DNA of 32,822 nucleotides from an uncultured Spirochaetia bacterium (GTDB lineage Bacteria; Spirochaetota; Brachyspiria; Brachyspirales; Brachyspiraceae): NCBI GenBank assembly GCA_947040945.1, contig CAMRCO010000012.1, positions 1 to 32,822 of the forward strand, read 5' to 3'. Shown piece by piece: positions 17,582 to 26,468 of this stretch (position 1 is its first letter; each line of letters starts with the position of its first letter). The notes under the pieces were generated by a model. It saw only the letters and a program-made list of their open reading frames with translations, ran no database searches and was not told where the DNA came from. The position numbers and the translations under genes were made by a program.

Positions 17582-18400
17582 TTACTCTATAGTACTTATT
17601 AAGTTATTAAGTTTTATTATACTTGCCCATAATTCTTCTACTTTGTCTAAATCAAACACGGTAGCCGAATCAGAAAAAGCATTAGGAGGATCAGGATGAG
17701 TCTCCATAAATATTCCATCAACACCAACAGCAACGGCTGCTCTTAAAAGTGCAGGTATAAACTCACGAGCTCCACCCGACACACCATTTAAGGCTGACGG
17801 CATTTGAACAGAATGTGTAGCATCATATATGACTGGTGCATATCTACGCATAATACTTAAATTACGCATATCAACAACAAGATTATTATATCCAAAAGTA
17901 GTGCCTCGTTCACAAAGAAGAAGCCTATTCTCACTTAAAGCCTTCTCACATTTTCCAACTATAAACTCAGCATCATATCCACTTAAAAACTGTCCTTTTT
18001 TTACGATAACAGCATTTGATGAGTTTGAAGCCTCTGTAAGTAAATCAGTTTGACGAGATAAAAAAGCAGGCACTTGTAAAAAATCAACACTATCTGAAAC
18101 TAATTCAACTTCAGAAGGTGTATGCACATCTGTAATTGTGCGCATATCTGTTTCTTTGGATATACTTCTTAAAACTTCAAGTCCTTCTTTTACACCAATA
18201 CCTCTAAAAGAATCTTTTGATGTCCTGTTAGCCTTATCATAGCTAGCCTTAAAAATAACATCTACTCCAAGTCGAGTGCCTATACCTTTAAGTTTTTTTG
18301 CTATACCCAAAGTCATTTCATAATTTTCTATAACGCAAGGGCCTGCTATAAATATAAGCCTGCCATCAGCATTACTAATTGATTTATAATTAAAAGTCAT
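17582..18400 (-). CDS. kdsA: 3-deoxy-8-phosphooctulonate synthase (Kdo8P synthase)
   Basis: A 272-residue cytosolic enzyme condensing arabinose-5-phosphate and phosphoenolpyruvate to Kdo-8-phosphate for the LPS inner core. Motifs are 'FIAGPCVIE' (17-25), 'FKASYDKANRTS', 'DFLQVPAFLSRQTDLL', 'KKGQFLSG', 'CERGTTFGYNNLVVDMR' and 'YDATHSVQMPSA'. C22 in 'AGPC' is the residue that separates metal-dependent (Aquifex-type, Cys) from metal-independent (E. coli-type, Asn) enzymes. The other expected ligands are in 'DATH', 'METHPDPP' and 'NAFSDS'. It leads a four-gene operon from a good promoter and shows that the organism makes a Kdo-containing outer membrane. Confidence 0.95.
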   Translation of the reverse strand: MTFNYKSISNADGRLIFIAGPCVIENYEMTLGIAKKLKGIGTRLGVDVIFKASYDKANRTSKDSFRGIGVKEGLEVLRSISKETDMRTITDVHTPSEVELVSDSVDFLQVPAFLSRQTDLLTEASNSSNAVIVKKGQFLSGYDAEFIVGKCEKALSENRLLLCERGTTFGYNNLVVDMRNLSIMRRYAPVIYDATHSVQMPSALNGVSGGAREFIPALLRAAVAVGVDGIFMETHPDPPNAFSDSATVFDLDKVEELWASIIKLNNLISTIE

Positions 18401-18436
18401 ATTACTCCCAAAATTAAATATTATAATTTAGATAGT

Positions 18437-18464
18437 ATTTTATCACATTATAATTCAAAGTCAA
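18437..18464 (-). promoter_or_regulatory. kdsA operon promoter
   Basis: Minus strand: -35 TTGACT (18459-18464), 16-base spacer, extended -10 TGaTAAAAT (hexamer 18437-18442). The predicted start of transcription is about 30 bases before kdsA. It separates the kdsA operon from the arginine deiminase gene that ends at 18483. Confidence 0.65.
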
Positions 18465-18482
18465 TAAATTAGAACACTAATA

Positions 18483-19709
18483 TTATAAATCTTCTCTATA
18501 AAAAGGCATAGACATACATCTAGGGCCTCCACGACCTCTTGAAAGTTCACTAGAAGGCATAATATGTACTTTAACACCAGCGTTTTCAAGCAACTGATTT
18601 GTTACTTTATTTCTTGAATAAGCGATAACTTCACCAGGTGCTATTACTAATGCATTAGAACCATCACTCCATTGCTCACGTGCAGCTGTAATAACACTTT
18701 CTCCACCACACCTAATAAGGTTTACTTTGTCAAGATTTAAATGTTTAGCCAAAATTTTGTCAAGATCCATTTTCTCCTCTTCAATAACTAGGCTACCATC
18801 TTTACCCTTTCTTATAGCATAGGCTGTAAGTGGACCTTCTATTTCAGGATGAACAATAAACTTATCGTAATCGATCATTGTAAATACAGTATCAAGATGC
18901 ATAAAAGCACGTTTTTTAGGTATATTAAAAGCTAAAATAGTTTTAAAAGAAGACTCTCCTTTAAATACTCTTTCAGCAATTTTTTCAACTGACGCTGCAT
19001 CAGTTCTTTCAGATATACCTACACCAAGAAGATCTTTTGACAACACAAGCTCATCTCCACCTTCAAGAGATGTAGTATAATCTCGGTCATACCACATAGG
19101 AATATCTTTATCCTTAAATCTTTCATTATACTTAAATATATATTTACCAAATAATGTTTCTCTATTACGAGTTACTGTACGCATGTGGTGTAATGATACT
19201 CCATTACCAATTATCGCAAATGGGTCACGTGTGAAGTACAGGTTTGGAAGTGGGTCTACAGCAAAAGGATAATCCATATCAACAGAATCTATTAGTGTAG
19301 ATTCATAATTTAGGAGTTCAGCTTTCTCTATACCAGCCATAGTTTTAAGTATTAATTCTCTATTATCCTTAAAGTCAGATAAATATTTAATTAAACCATC
19401 TTTTTTAGCTACTCCAAAAAAACCAGCCTCATTTACAAACTCTTCTATAAACTTCTCTTTTACACTTGGCTCTTTTATAGCATCAGCAACAAGGTCTTCT
19501 AAATAAAGAACTTCAACATTTTTTTTTCTAAGTATATTAGCAAATGCATCATGCTCTTCAACAGCAACATCTAAAAAAGGAATATCATCAAAGAGTAGCC
19601 TCTCAAGTAAATCTGGCATAAGATTATTAAGCTCTTGCCCCGGTCTGTGTAATAAAACCGTCTTTAATACACCTATATCAGAATAAACATTTAAACCATT
19701 ATCCATCAT
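18483..19709 (-). CDS. arcA: Arginine deiminase
   Basis: A 408-residue guanidino-group hydrolase converting L-arginine to citrulline and ammonia. N-terminal '[18 protein letters not shown]', '[11 protein letters not shown]' and '[12 protein letters not shown]' are standard. The active-site His region is '[11 protein letters not shown]'. The nucleophile is C398 in the C-terminal '[12 protein letters not shown]'. Two adjacent ATGs occur; AGGAG lies 4 bases before 19709 and 7 before 19706, so the second may be used. It is the last gene of the long minus-strand cluster that holds ornithine carbamoyltransferase at its head and the amidinotransferase in the middle, so it probably consumes arginine made or imported there. 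No carbamate kinase is in the window. Confidence 0.95.
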   Translation of the reverse strand: MMDNGLNVYSDIGVLKTVLLHRPGQELNNLMPDLLERLLFDDIPFLDVAVEEHDAFANILRKKNVEVLYLEDLVADAIKEPSVKEKFIEEFVNEAGFFGVAKKDGLIKYLSDFKDNRELILKTMAGIEKAELLNYESTLIDSVDMDYPFAVDPLPNLYFTRDPFAIIGNGVSLHHMRTVTRNRETLFGKYIFKYNERFKDKDIPMWYDRDYTTSLEGGDELVLSKDLLGVGISERTDAASVEKIAERVFKGESSFKTILAFNIPKKRAFMHLDTVFTMIDYDKFIVHPEIEGPLTAYAIRKGKDGSLVIEEEKMDLDKILAKHLNLDKVNLIRCGGESVITAAREQWSDGSNALVIAPGEVIAYSRNKVTNQLLENAGVKVHIMPSSELSRGRGGPRCMSMPFYREDL

Positions 19710-19779
19710 AATTCTCCTTATATAAATAATTAATTACCTAACTTAAATATAATAAATCAAACTTAAAAAACTCTATTTA

Positions 19780-21216
19780 TCATAAAACAATATCTCGTTT
19801 CATTCCATTAGTGATGAAGCCCATAACAATATAAACTACAGAACCACATAGCCCCGCAAGTATTGGAGCTTCAACCCAACCTACATTTAGGTATAAAATA
19901 AATATAGTGCTTGTTAAAAGCCCTGTAAGCATAGACGCTATACAAGTTGTAGCATTCGCCTTAATTATAGTACGCATCATAATTGGACCCACAAACATAG
20001 CTATTAACCCTCCAGTACCGATGTATGCTATTTGATTAAGCATACCTTGAGGAGCTAAAAATGTGAGTGTAAGTCCCCATATACCTGTAAAAACAACTGT
20101 TACTCTATTTATAATATTATTATATTTGCTATCCTTATTGAGCAAAGACACCCAAATATCATGTGAAAGTGAAGATGCTAAAGCTTGTAAAATAGAGCTT
20201 ATTGTTGAAAGCATAGCAAACAAAATAAACAGCGTTATCATACCCCCTACAGCAGGATGTAAATATGTGTTTAAGAAAACAGGCATCGCACTATCAGGAT
20301 TAGAAAGTGTAGGATTTTTATAATACATAAATAAACCTACAAAAGGCACAAAACTTAAAATAATTCCAATTGGAGCCATAATTAATGCCATAAGAGGTAC
20401 GTTTATGTCCTTTTTGAAAGATAAAAACCTTACCGACATATATGGCAATGTTGTAGTAAAAAGAAAAGCATAAATAAACACTAAAAATACATTATATTTT
20501 CCAACCCCATAAGGCACTGAAGTTTCAGGATTGGTAAACGATGGATTCATTTCCCCAACTTTAGCTATAAGTTCAAGCATTGGTGTATCTCTTACAATAG
20601 TTGTGTAAACTATAACAGATGCCACAAGCATTCCCATACACATAATTGTATCAGTTACAGCAACCGCTAGAAGACCACCTTGCACAGTAAATATCACAAT
20701 TACAATCATCAGTATTACGGCAGCAGTTTCTGATGAAACCCCAAGCCATTCTGATGCAACTAAACCAACTGCTCTAATTTGCCCTATTATAAACACCGAC
20801 AAAAATATAAATGTAGCAATACCGCCAATACCTTGTATAATTCTTTTTTGTTTTGAAGTACCTCTTTGTGTAGTTGCTATATATTCTGGAACAGTTAATC
20901 CTCCAGACTCTAAAGCTCTACTCCTCATAAAGTTTGCAAAAAATAGTGTCCCAAAAGTTATAGCTGGAGCAAAGAAAAAGTTTGCGAAAATCTCTATTGC
21001 ACCGTAGGCATAAGTTGTTCCCGCAGAACCTATAAATCCCCAACCACTATATCCCGTTGCCATTAAAGTTCCTGCCCCAATAAAAGGACCTATAGACTTA
21101 GCACCAAGTAAAAAACCTTCACCTTTATTGGCGTCTTTTTTAATTTTAGTTTGAGACCAAAAACCAACAGCTATTAAAATAATAGAAGCTATAAACAATA
21201 TTATCCAGTTTAACAT
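19780..21216 (-). CDS. Sodium:solute symporter (SSS family)
   Basis: A 478-residue LeuT-fold transporter with about 13 hydrophobic segments. The PutP-like signature 'GYSGWGFIGSAG' is in TM2. The Na+-site stretch 'AMLSTISSILQALASSLSHDI' lies near 335-355. It starts on the stop codon of a 38-residue membrane peptide (TAATG overlap) and uses a GGAGG inside that peptide's last codons. The position between the amidinotransferase and arginine deiminase suggests it imports their substrate, for example a guanidino compound, arginine, sarcosine or betaine. The substrate cannot be read from sequence. Confidence 0.9.
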   Translation of the reverse strand: MLNWIILFIASIILIAVGFWSQTKIKKDANKGEGFLLGAKSIGPFIGAGTLMATGYSGWGFIGSAGTTYAYGAIEIFANFFFAPAITFGTLFFANFMRSRALESGGLTVPEYIATTQRGTSKQKRIIQGIGGIATFIFLSVFIIGQIRAVGLVASEWLGVSSETAAVILMIVIVIFTVQGGLLAVAVTDTIMCMGMLVASVIVYTTIVRDTPMLELIAKVGEMNPSFTNPETSVPYGVGKYNVFLVFIYAFLFTTTLPYMSVRFLSFKKDINVPLMALIMAPIGIILSFVPFVGLFMYYKNPTLSNPDSAMPVFLNTYLHPAVGGMITLFILFAMLSTISSILQALASSLSHDIWVSLLNKDSKYNNIINRVTVVFTGIWGLTLTFLAPQGMLNQIAYIGTGGLIAMFVGPIMMRTIIKANATTCIASMLTGLLTSTIFILYLNVGWVEAPILAGLCGSVVYIVMGFITNGMKRDIVL

Positions 21217-21332
21217 TATTTACCTCCTGTTTTTTTATCAATATTTACTTTTCTAACAAAAGCAATTATTGGCACAACTAAAACTAGAATACTCCCGTAA
21301 ATAAAAAAATCTAGTACCCATGAACCTGTCAT
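21216..21332 (-). CDS. 38-residue membrane peptide, likely symporter accessory subunit
   Basis: A small frame, MTGSWVLDFFIYGSILVLVV followed by PIIAFVRKVNIDKKTGGK, read on the minus strand. It has one transmembrane helix (about 6-26) and a basic, probably cytosolic tail. AGGAG lies 6 bases before the ATG. Its TAA shares one base with the ATG of the SSS symporter, so translation is coupled. Small one-helix accessory proteins encoded directly before sodium symporters are known (symporter small accessory protein type, and MetS for the NSS family). This fits that pattern in size, topology and position. Confidence 0.8.
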   Translation of the reverse strand: MTGSWVLDFFIYGSILVLVVPIIAFVRKVNIDKKTGGK

Positions 21333-21364
21333 AATATACTCCTTCGCTTTTTTAATTTTATACC

Positions 21365-21388
21365 CAGTGAAAGCAAATGATCTCACTG
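21365..21388 (-). other. Short inverted repeat before the symporter pair
   Basis: CAGTGA (21365-21370) and TCACTG (21383-21388) can form a 6-bp stem with a 12-base loop in the 91-base gap between the amidinotransferase and the small peptide. No U-run follows in the direction of transcription, so it is at best a weak attenuator or an RNA-processing or stability element. Confidence 0.3.
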
Positions 21389-21423
21389 AATATAAAACTA
21401 TAAATTGTATTACCTAATACTTA

Positions 21424-22560
21424 TTACTTATTTCTTTTTATAAGTGTAGGGTCATCAATTTGCTTTGGGAAATAATCTTCACAATTTCCTTCACGATATA
21501 CATCAGCAGTAGCACAATGTAATCCACCACCAAATGCATAAGCATCACGGAAAGGAACAGGAATTACATTCATTCCAAGTTTATCCATTTGCTCAAGCTG
21601 ATGAGTTTCACTTGCTTCTACTAACACTGTTTTGTGGTCAAGTACAAGACAGTTCATAGAAAGCCATACACTTGAATAACAAAGAGCTGGAGGCTCAGTG
21701 TGAGCTGCAGATGCTGCGTCAACTATCTCCCAACCATTAGCTTCAAATATTTTTCTTTGTGGAGCTGGAAGTTTTCTTGTAGGGTTATTGATGATTAGAC
21801 CCGGTTTTAGAGGTACAAATGTAGCATCAATGTGAATTGGATAAGGGTCTCCGGGGAAGTTTACAGCATGCACACGATGATCAGGATACTGGCGACTTAA
21901 CCAATCCATAGCCTTACGGTTAGTTGTAAGTCCATGTTGGCAAAATAAATCTTTACCCATTCTCAAAATGTCAGCAGCATCAAAAAGAATCTCATACTCA
22001 GTTGTAACCATTTCTAATTTAGCAGTACGCTCAAGAAGAGTATCTTCTGTAACGTCTCCATCAAAATAATGCATGTCATAACTTGCATCACCTAATTCTG
22101 GACGAGGAGCTGAAGTCCATTTAAAATCTGGATCTTCGTCAAAATATTTTCTTAATATTGGGCTATATGCTAGATATTCAAAAAATCTTGACCTAAATGA
22201 CATAGGAGCCGTGATCATTTCATTACCAATTGTTAGAAGTACGTCACGTGGTGGCATACAACCAAACATAGAACCTGTCATGAAGTTAGGTGTTACAACT
22301 GCCTGATTCCATTGAATAGGAACAGCACGATCAACTTTTACTCCATTCTTAACAAGTATAGCAGATAAATTATCTAATTGAGCATTAGCTTTTTCTACAG
22401 TGTCAAGTGTTCTAGGACCTGTCATTCCACGCATAGGGCTATCCAAAGGCACTTTAGCTTTTGAAGCAGGCTCTGATGGTGAAATACAAGTATTATCAGC
22501 ACGACCAACAATAACATGTTTCAAAGGATCAAAGTCATTCCAAGAATTAACAATTTTCAT
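21424..22560 (-). CDS. Glycine amidinotransferase (AGAT)-like enzyme
   Basis: A 378-residue beta/alpha propeller amidinotransferase. It aligns by eye with vertebrate L-arginine:glycine amidinotransferase. The catalytic triad (human D254, H303, C407) corresponds to D194 in 'FDAADILR', H243 in 'PIHIDATF' and C349 in 'GGGLHCATADV', with the same 49-residue D-to-H spacing. AGAT reversibly moves the amidino group between arginine/ornithine and glycine/guanidinoacetate. The neighbours are a glycine/sarcosine-type reductase (56 bases upstream), a symporter and arginine deiminase. That makes a catabolic, reverse direction (guanidinoacetate or a related guanidino acid plus ornithine giving arginine plus an amino acid) attractive. 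Other members use other amines, so the acceptor is not proven. It has no signal peptide and a strong AAGGAG ribosome site. Confidence 0.85.
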   Translation of the reverse strand: MKIVNSWNDFDPLKHVIVGRADNTCISPSEPASKAKVPLDSPMRGMTGPRTLDTVEKANAQLDNLSAILVKNGVKVDRAVPIQWNQAVVTPNFMTGSMFGCMPPRDVLLTIGNEMITAPMSFRSRFFEYLAYSPILRKYFDEDPDFKWTSAPRPELGDASYDMHYFDGDVTEDTLLERTAKLEMVTTEYEILFDAADILRMGKDLFCQHGLTTNRKAMDWLSRQYPDHRVHAVNFPGDPYPIHIDATFVPLKPGLIINNPTRKLPAPQRKIFEANGWEIVDAASAAHTEPPALCYSSVWLSMNCLVLDHKTVLVEASETHQLEQMDKLGMNVIPVPFRDAYAFGGGLHCATADVYREGNCEDYFPKQIDDPTLIKRNK

Positions 22561-22616
22561 AAAAATCTCCTTTTTTATTTTTTCTATACTCTAAACAACT
22601 ATACAAAAACAGTTAC

Positions 22617-23924
22617 TTATTCAAATACTGTTTGCTCAGACACTTCAGTTTGTAAAGCGACCAAAGCTCTCTCTACCAGTTTTCGTCTTAACTTCTTACT
22701 AACATCTTCTCCAAGTGGAGGATTTCCAATAGGATAAGGAATACCAACACCGGGTATAATTCTGTTAGCACCTATAGTTAAAGATATTGGAACAACTGTT
22801 GCCATATGAACAACAGGAATTCCCGCACGCTCAATTTCTTTTACCATCGTTGCACCGCAACGAGTACAAGTGCCTCAGGTAGATGTTAGAATTACAGCAT
22901 CTACTCCATCAGCTATAAGTTTTGGAACAAAGTCCTCACCAAACTGTTTGGCATTATTAGTTGATGTACCAGTACCTGTAGTGCTAACAAAATAATTTGC
23001 AAGCTCTCCAATTCCACCTTCAGCCTCAATTTCTCTCATTACATCAAGTGGAATAACAAGATTTGGATTTTTTAAAACGAATGCTCTGTCATATCCTCCA
23101 TGAACTGTCATAAAGTCTTTTGCATCCATTTCTTTCATGCCATCAATTTTGTATGTCCCATACTTAGTTGCACTTGAACTTTCAATCTTATCAGGGTTAC
23201 CAGTAGGTACAATTCCACCACTTGTTACAAATGCTATTCTCGCTTTTTTAATATCTTTTATTGCTTTAGCAGGCTCTACTCTATCAAAAGAAGGCATAGG
23301 ATATTCTGTTACTACAGCTTCACCTTTAATCTTTCTTACAAGTAAGTCTACAGCACGAACAGAACCTCTCACTTCATTAAAGTAATTTACTCTTATTCCA
23401 CGCTCAAAATAGCCTTCTTCTGCTGGAGAAAGAACCTCTTCTCCATTAGCCATTTTTTTTGCTAATGATGCTATTTTTGGCATAGAGTTTTTCATGTCAG
23501 CCGCTGAGTTTTTAGTTTCTATGATGCATACATCCTTACGATACATGTCGACGCCAGGATTCTCGCTATACATTCCACTAACAACAGGTATAGAAAGTTT
23601 TTCTTGAACTGCCTTACATATAGCTCCACAAGCAACCCCATAACGACCAGCCTCAAATGCAGGGCCTGCTACAAATAGGTCAGGCTTGTAAGGAGCAATC
23701 ATCTTAAGAATATCACTCTCTGCCTTAGCAAGGTTTTCAGCATAATAATTGTCTCCACAAATAACTGTCGCAACAACTTCATACTCATCACCTAAAGCAT
23801 CACTTAAAGCCTTTCCTGGACCAATAAGCCCCTCTTTTATTTCAGGCTCCATTCCTGCTTTTTCCTCCCCACCAACACCTGCAAAAAACTGATTTAAATA
23901 ATGTATAATACGTTTTTTAGCCAT
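22617..23924 (-). CDS. grdB: Glycine/sarcosine/betaine reductase protein B, selenoprotein subunit (GrdB/F/H-like)
   Basis: One 435-residue selenoprotein interrupted by an in-frame TGA at 22875-22877, read as selenocysteine 350, the same number as in the Eubacterium acidaminophilum GrdB. The frame continues without a break as 'TST-U-GTCTRCGATMVKEIE' to 'TEVSEQTVFE' at a TGA at 22617. The gamma (about 47 kDa) subunit carries the Sec, which activates the amine substrate bound to the pyruvoyl group of GrdE and passes a carboxymethyl group to selenoprotein A. Cysteines C353 and C356 flank the Sec in U-x-x-C-x-x-C. It is followed by an AGAT-like gene. Whether the substrate is glycine (GrdB), sarcosine (GrdF) or betaine (GrdH) cannot be decided by eye. 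A stop-based gene caller would split or truncate it. Confidence 0.95.
22848..22877 (-). promoter_or_regulatory. Selenocysteine UGA codon and bacterial SECIS hairpin
   Basis: Directly after the UGA (22875-22877) come 12 unpaired bases, then a perfect 6-bp stem CGUUGC/GCAACG with a GGU apical loop (22848-22862). The loop G residues and the distance of about 18-21 bases from the UGA match the bacterial SECIS requirements for SelB. It implies selA, selB, selC and selD elsewhere in the genome. Confidence 0.85.
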
Positions 23925-23941
23925 CTTAAATTCTCCTTAAA

Positions 23942-25228
23942 TTAATAACCTTTAGCAGATAATTTATTAAACCCATTAGCAATAGTTGAAGCAATTATTA
24001 TTTGTAATTCAGCTTCTATGCTACCATCAGGCTTCAAACTACCTTCGTATCCACCAATCATAGTTTCAACATAATCAAGTGTACCAATAATTTTATCCAT
24101 AGGAGGAAAGTTCACGATTACGTTGCCATTACCACAAGAAACAAGAGTTTCAGCTTCAACTACAGTGTCAGCAAGTGATTGTGATTTACCATCACGACCC
24201 GGGAATTCGTCTGTTATTAATACAACTTTAATACCTTTGTTTGATACTTTTTTACAATTCATCATCAAGTCAGTGTCAGGATTACCGTAGCCTTCTTCTG
24301 TAATGATGACGCCATCAAGACAAAGATGCTCAGCAAGTTTTGCTACCATATCGCTTGAACGCTCTTTATCTGCTAAAAATACATTCTCATTTGTAAGTAT
24401 CACACCTATAAAGTTTAGATCCTTACCATGTCTACTATACAAGTCTTCAATTACAGGATTATGAAAATGGTGATATGTAGTTACCTTATCACATGGTGCT
24501 ACACAATTACCACTAACTATTGCTCCATCCATAATCTCTGTTGGATACATGAATGTAGGTACCATTTGTTTAGCATCAACTCCATAATAATATGTATCAT
24601 GAAGTAATCCTTGTGACTGAAGCATATGCACATATCCAATTTTTGGAAGATTTGGAAACTCTGCCACTTGTTCAACCAAAGGCTTTGTCTCATATGTAAC
24701 AATCTCATCAGGCTTAACATCTAGTCCTGCTTTGCCTACAAAAGTCGCAACTTTCAGACCAGCAAGCCTTCCTGCCTCTTCATAATTGTGTGTTTCAAGT
24801 CCTTCTCTTGGCTCTATAACTACACAAATATTATTAGTAGCTGAAAATGGAGTGTACTTTGCTGTTTCACCAGACATATCAATTATGCCTTCTTGAAAAC
24901 CAACAATTTTACCACAAGTTACAATGCATGCACCAACAAGAGCATGTGTGCGACCGCTACCAACCTCTTTAACTTTACTAATAGTACCCGGGAATATGTT
25001 TCCTCCTCCACTCACTTTCACACGTGGTTCAATAACGTCTTTTACTGGCGCTATTCTAACCGACTCTCCGGGTCTTGCTAACTCAACTTTTACTGATATG
25101 ATTCGCTCGTCCTCAAGAACAAGTTTTTCAATGTCTTTAGTACACACATAAAGAGTGCCATTTTCAACTTTAGTCTCATCAGCAAACTGAACATCTTTGA
25201 TAAAAATCTTTCCAAGTTCTAATTTCAT
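23942..25228 (-). CDS. grdE: Glycine/sarcosine/betaine reductase protein B, pyruvoyl proprotein (GrdE/G/I-like)
   Basis: A 428-residue proprotein, the same length as GrdE of Eubacterium acidaminophilum. It is expected to self-cleave before C242 ('VSGNCVAPCDKVTT'), which then becomes the pyruvoyl group that binds the substrate amine as a Schiff base. The result is the alpha and beta subunits of protein B. N-terminal 'MKLELGKIFIKDVQFAD' and C-terminal 'IIASTIANGFNKL' are typical. The partner selenoprotein subunit follows after 17 bases. No grdA lies between them, unlike the classical glycine reductase operon (E-A-B-C-D) but like sarcosine (G-F) and betaine (I-H) arrangements. A GGAGG ribosome site supports the start. 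Confidence 0.93.
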   Translation of the reverse strand: MKLELGKIFIKDVQFADETKVENGTLYVCTKDIEKLVLEDERIISVKVELARPGESVRIAPVKDVIEPRVKVSGGGNIFPGTISKVKEVGSGRTHALVGACIVTCGKIVGFQEGIIDMSGETAKYTPFSATNNICVVIEPREGLETHNYEEAGRLAGLKVATFVGKAGLDVKPDEIVTYETKPLVEQVAEFPNLPKIGYVHMLQSQGLLHDTYYYGVDAKQMVPTFMYPTEIMDGAIVSGNCVAPCDKVTTYHHFHNPVIEDLYSRHGKDLNFIGVILTNENVFLADKERSSDMVAKLAEHLCLDGVIITEEGYGNPDTDLMMNCKKVSNKGIKVVLITDEFPGRDGKSQSLADTVVEAETLVSCGNGNVIVNFPPMDKIIGTLDYVETMIGGYEGSLKPDGSIEAELQIIIASTIANGFNKLSAKGY

Positions 25229-25293
25229 TAATATACCTCCAATTAATGTCTAACTTTTTTATTTTCATTAAAGTCAAAAAATATTTTCTGACT

Positions 25294-26394
25294 CTAATTT
25301 TTTTTTGTTTTAATTATGCGGATTATACTTTTAATTATCATTAAGAAAAAAAGCAAAAAACCAACATACCCATTTATTACATAAACTATATTAACCAACT
25401 TATTAAACTCAATATTAAGCCCTATAAAGCACCCTATAATCGCAAGCATTATAGTAACAATTATAAATTTTTTGTCTTTATCATCACTTATTATTCTTGA
25501 TGACACAGTCCATAAAAGAGGAACTGCTGTTGTATAAATACCTACTATTATTATAAATGAAAACATATAGGCAAAAGTAGGGCTTATTTTCCCTGCGACA
25601 AAAAGTAATGGAATCTGTGAAGTTGCAACACTTTCTATATGAGCGAGAAGTCCAAGTGACACTATAAGTAAAGCACTTGAAAATCCTAATATACCAAATA
25701 ATACACCCAGTGTTCCTTCTTTTTTACTATTAGCCTTGCTACCCATAGCTGATACAAAAGCGGCTAGCCAAAGCATACAGAATCCTGCATAAGATACTGC
25801 TGACAAAAACCAACTTGTAGAAGCTCTCATTATGGGTAAAGATGCGACTATACTATTGCCATGTGAAAGCCCTTCAGTATTGTTAAATATCGCCCATAAA
25901 CCAAGCCCTATTGAAAGCACAACTATAACAGGACCAATTTTTCCAAGAACACTAATTATACTACGAAGACCAAATGCAACTGTTAATGCTGACATTATAG
26001 TTACAAAAACACCGCCATATACATTCGATATGCCATACTGCTGATTCATAGTAGCACCAGCTCCCGCAATCATTACAAAGAATGACATATAAATAAATAA
26101 AGTAGAGAAATAATCAAAAAATCTACCTACATATTTACCACAGTAATATATATAAATATCATTTGGGCTATCAAACTGATTCTCCTTACCAACCAAAACA
26201 AAGCTAGTACAAACATAAAGAAATATAGCAAACACTACAAATGTAGTTGCTATTCCTAAGTAGCCATAAGATGTAAAATATTGTAATACTTCTTGACCTG
26301 TAGCAAATCCTGAACCTATCAAGAACGCTATGAATGTACCCGCATACATTAGAACATTAGCCCATGACACTTTTTGAATTTTATTTGTATCCAT
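25294..26394 (-). CDS. YkvI-type LeuT-fold membrane transporter
   Basis: A 366-residue polytopic membrane protein with about ten hydrophobic segments. The N-terminal 'GTFIAFLIGSGFATGQEVLQYF' stretch (G-S-G-F-A-T-G-Q-E core) is diagnostic of the YkvI family of amino-acid-transporter-like proteins. Such proteins often stand in glycine, sarcosine or betaine reductase clusters and are presumed to import the amine substrate. It lies between grdX and the grdE-like gene, with gaps of 74 and 65 bases. AGGAG lies 10 bases before the ATG. With the SSS symporter it gives this cluster two uptake systems. Confidence 0.8.
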   Translation of the reverse strand: MDTNKIQKVSWANVLMYAGTFIAFLIGSGFATGQEVLQYFTSYGYLGIATTFVVFAIFLYVCTSFVLVGKENQFDSPNDIYIYYCGKYVGRFFDYFSTLFIYMSFFVMIAGAGATMNQQYGISNVYGGVFVTIMSALTVAFGLRSIISVLGKIGPVIVVLSIGLGLWAIFNNTEGLSHGNSIVASLPIMRASTSWFLSAVSYAGFCMLWLAAFVSAMGSKANSKKEGTLGVLFGILGFSSALLIVSLGLLAHIESVATSQIPLLFVAGKISPTFAYMFSFIIIVGIYTTAVPLLWTVSSRIISDDKDKKFIIVTIMLAIIGCFIGLNIEFNKLVNIVYVINGYVGFLLFFLMIIKSIIRIIKTKKN

Positions 26395-26468
26395 GAATTA
26401 TTCACTCCTAAATAGTTATGAATCTAGATAAAAAATATAGATATGATGAAACTTAAACTATAAAATAA

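Noticed and set aside
22617-22847. A separate 76-residue gene after the GrdB-like frame, or a grdB nonsense mutation
   Set aside because: The two parts are in the same frame, separated only by TGA at codon 350 where GrdB has selenocysteine, with conserved sequence on both sides and a SECIS hairpin; it is one gene.
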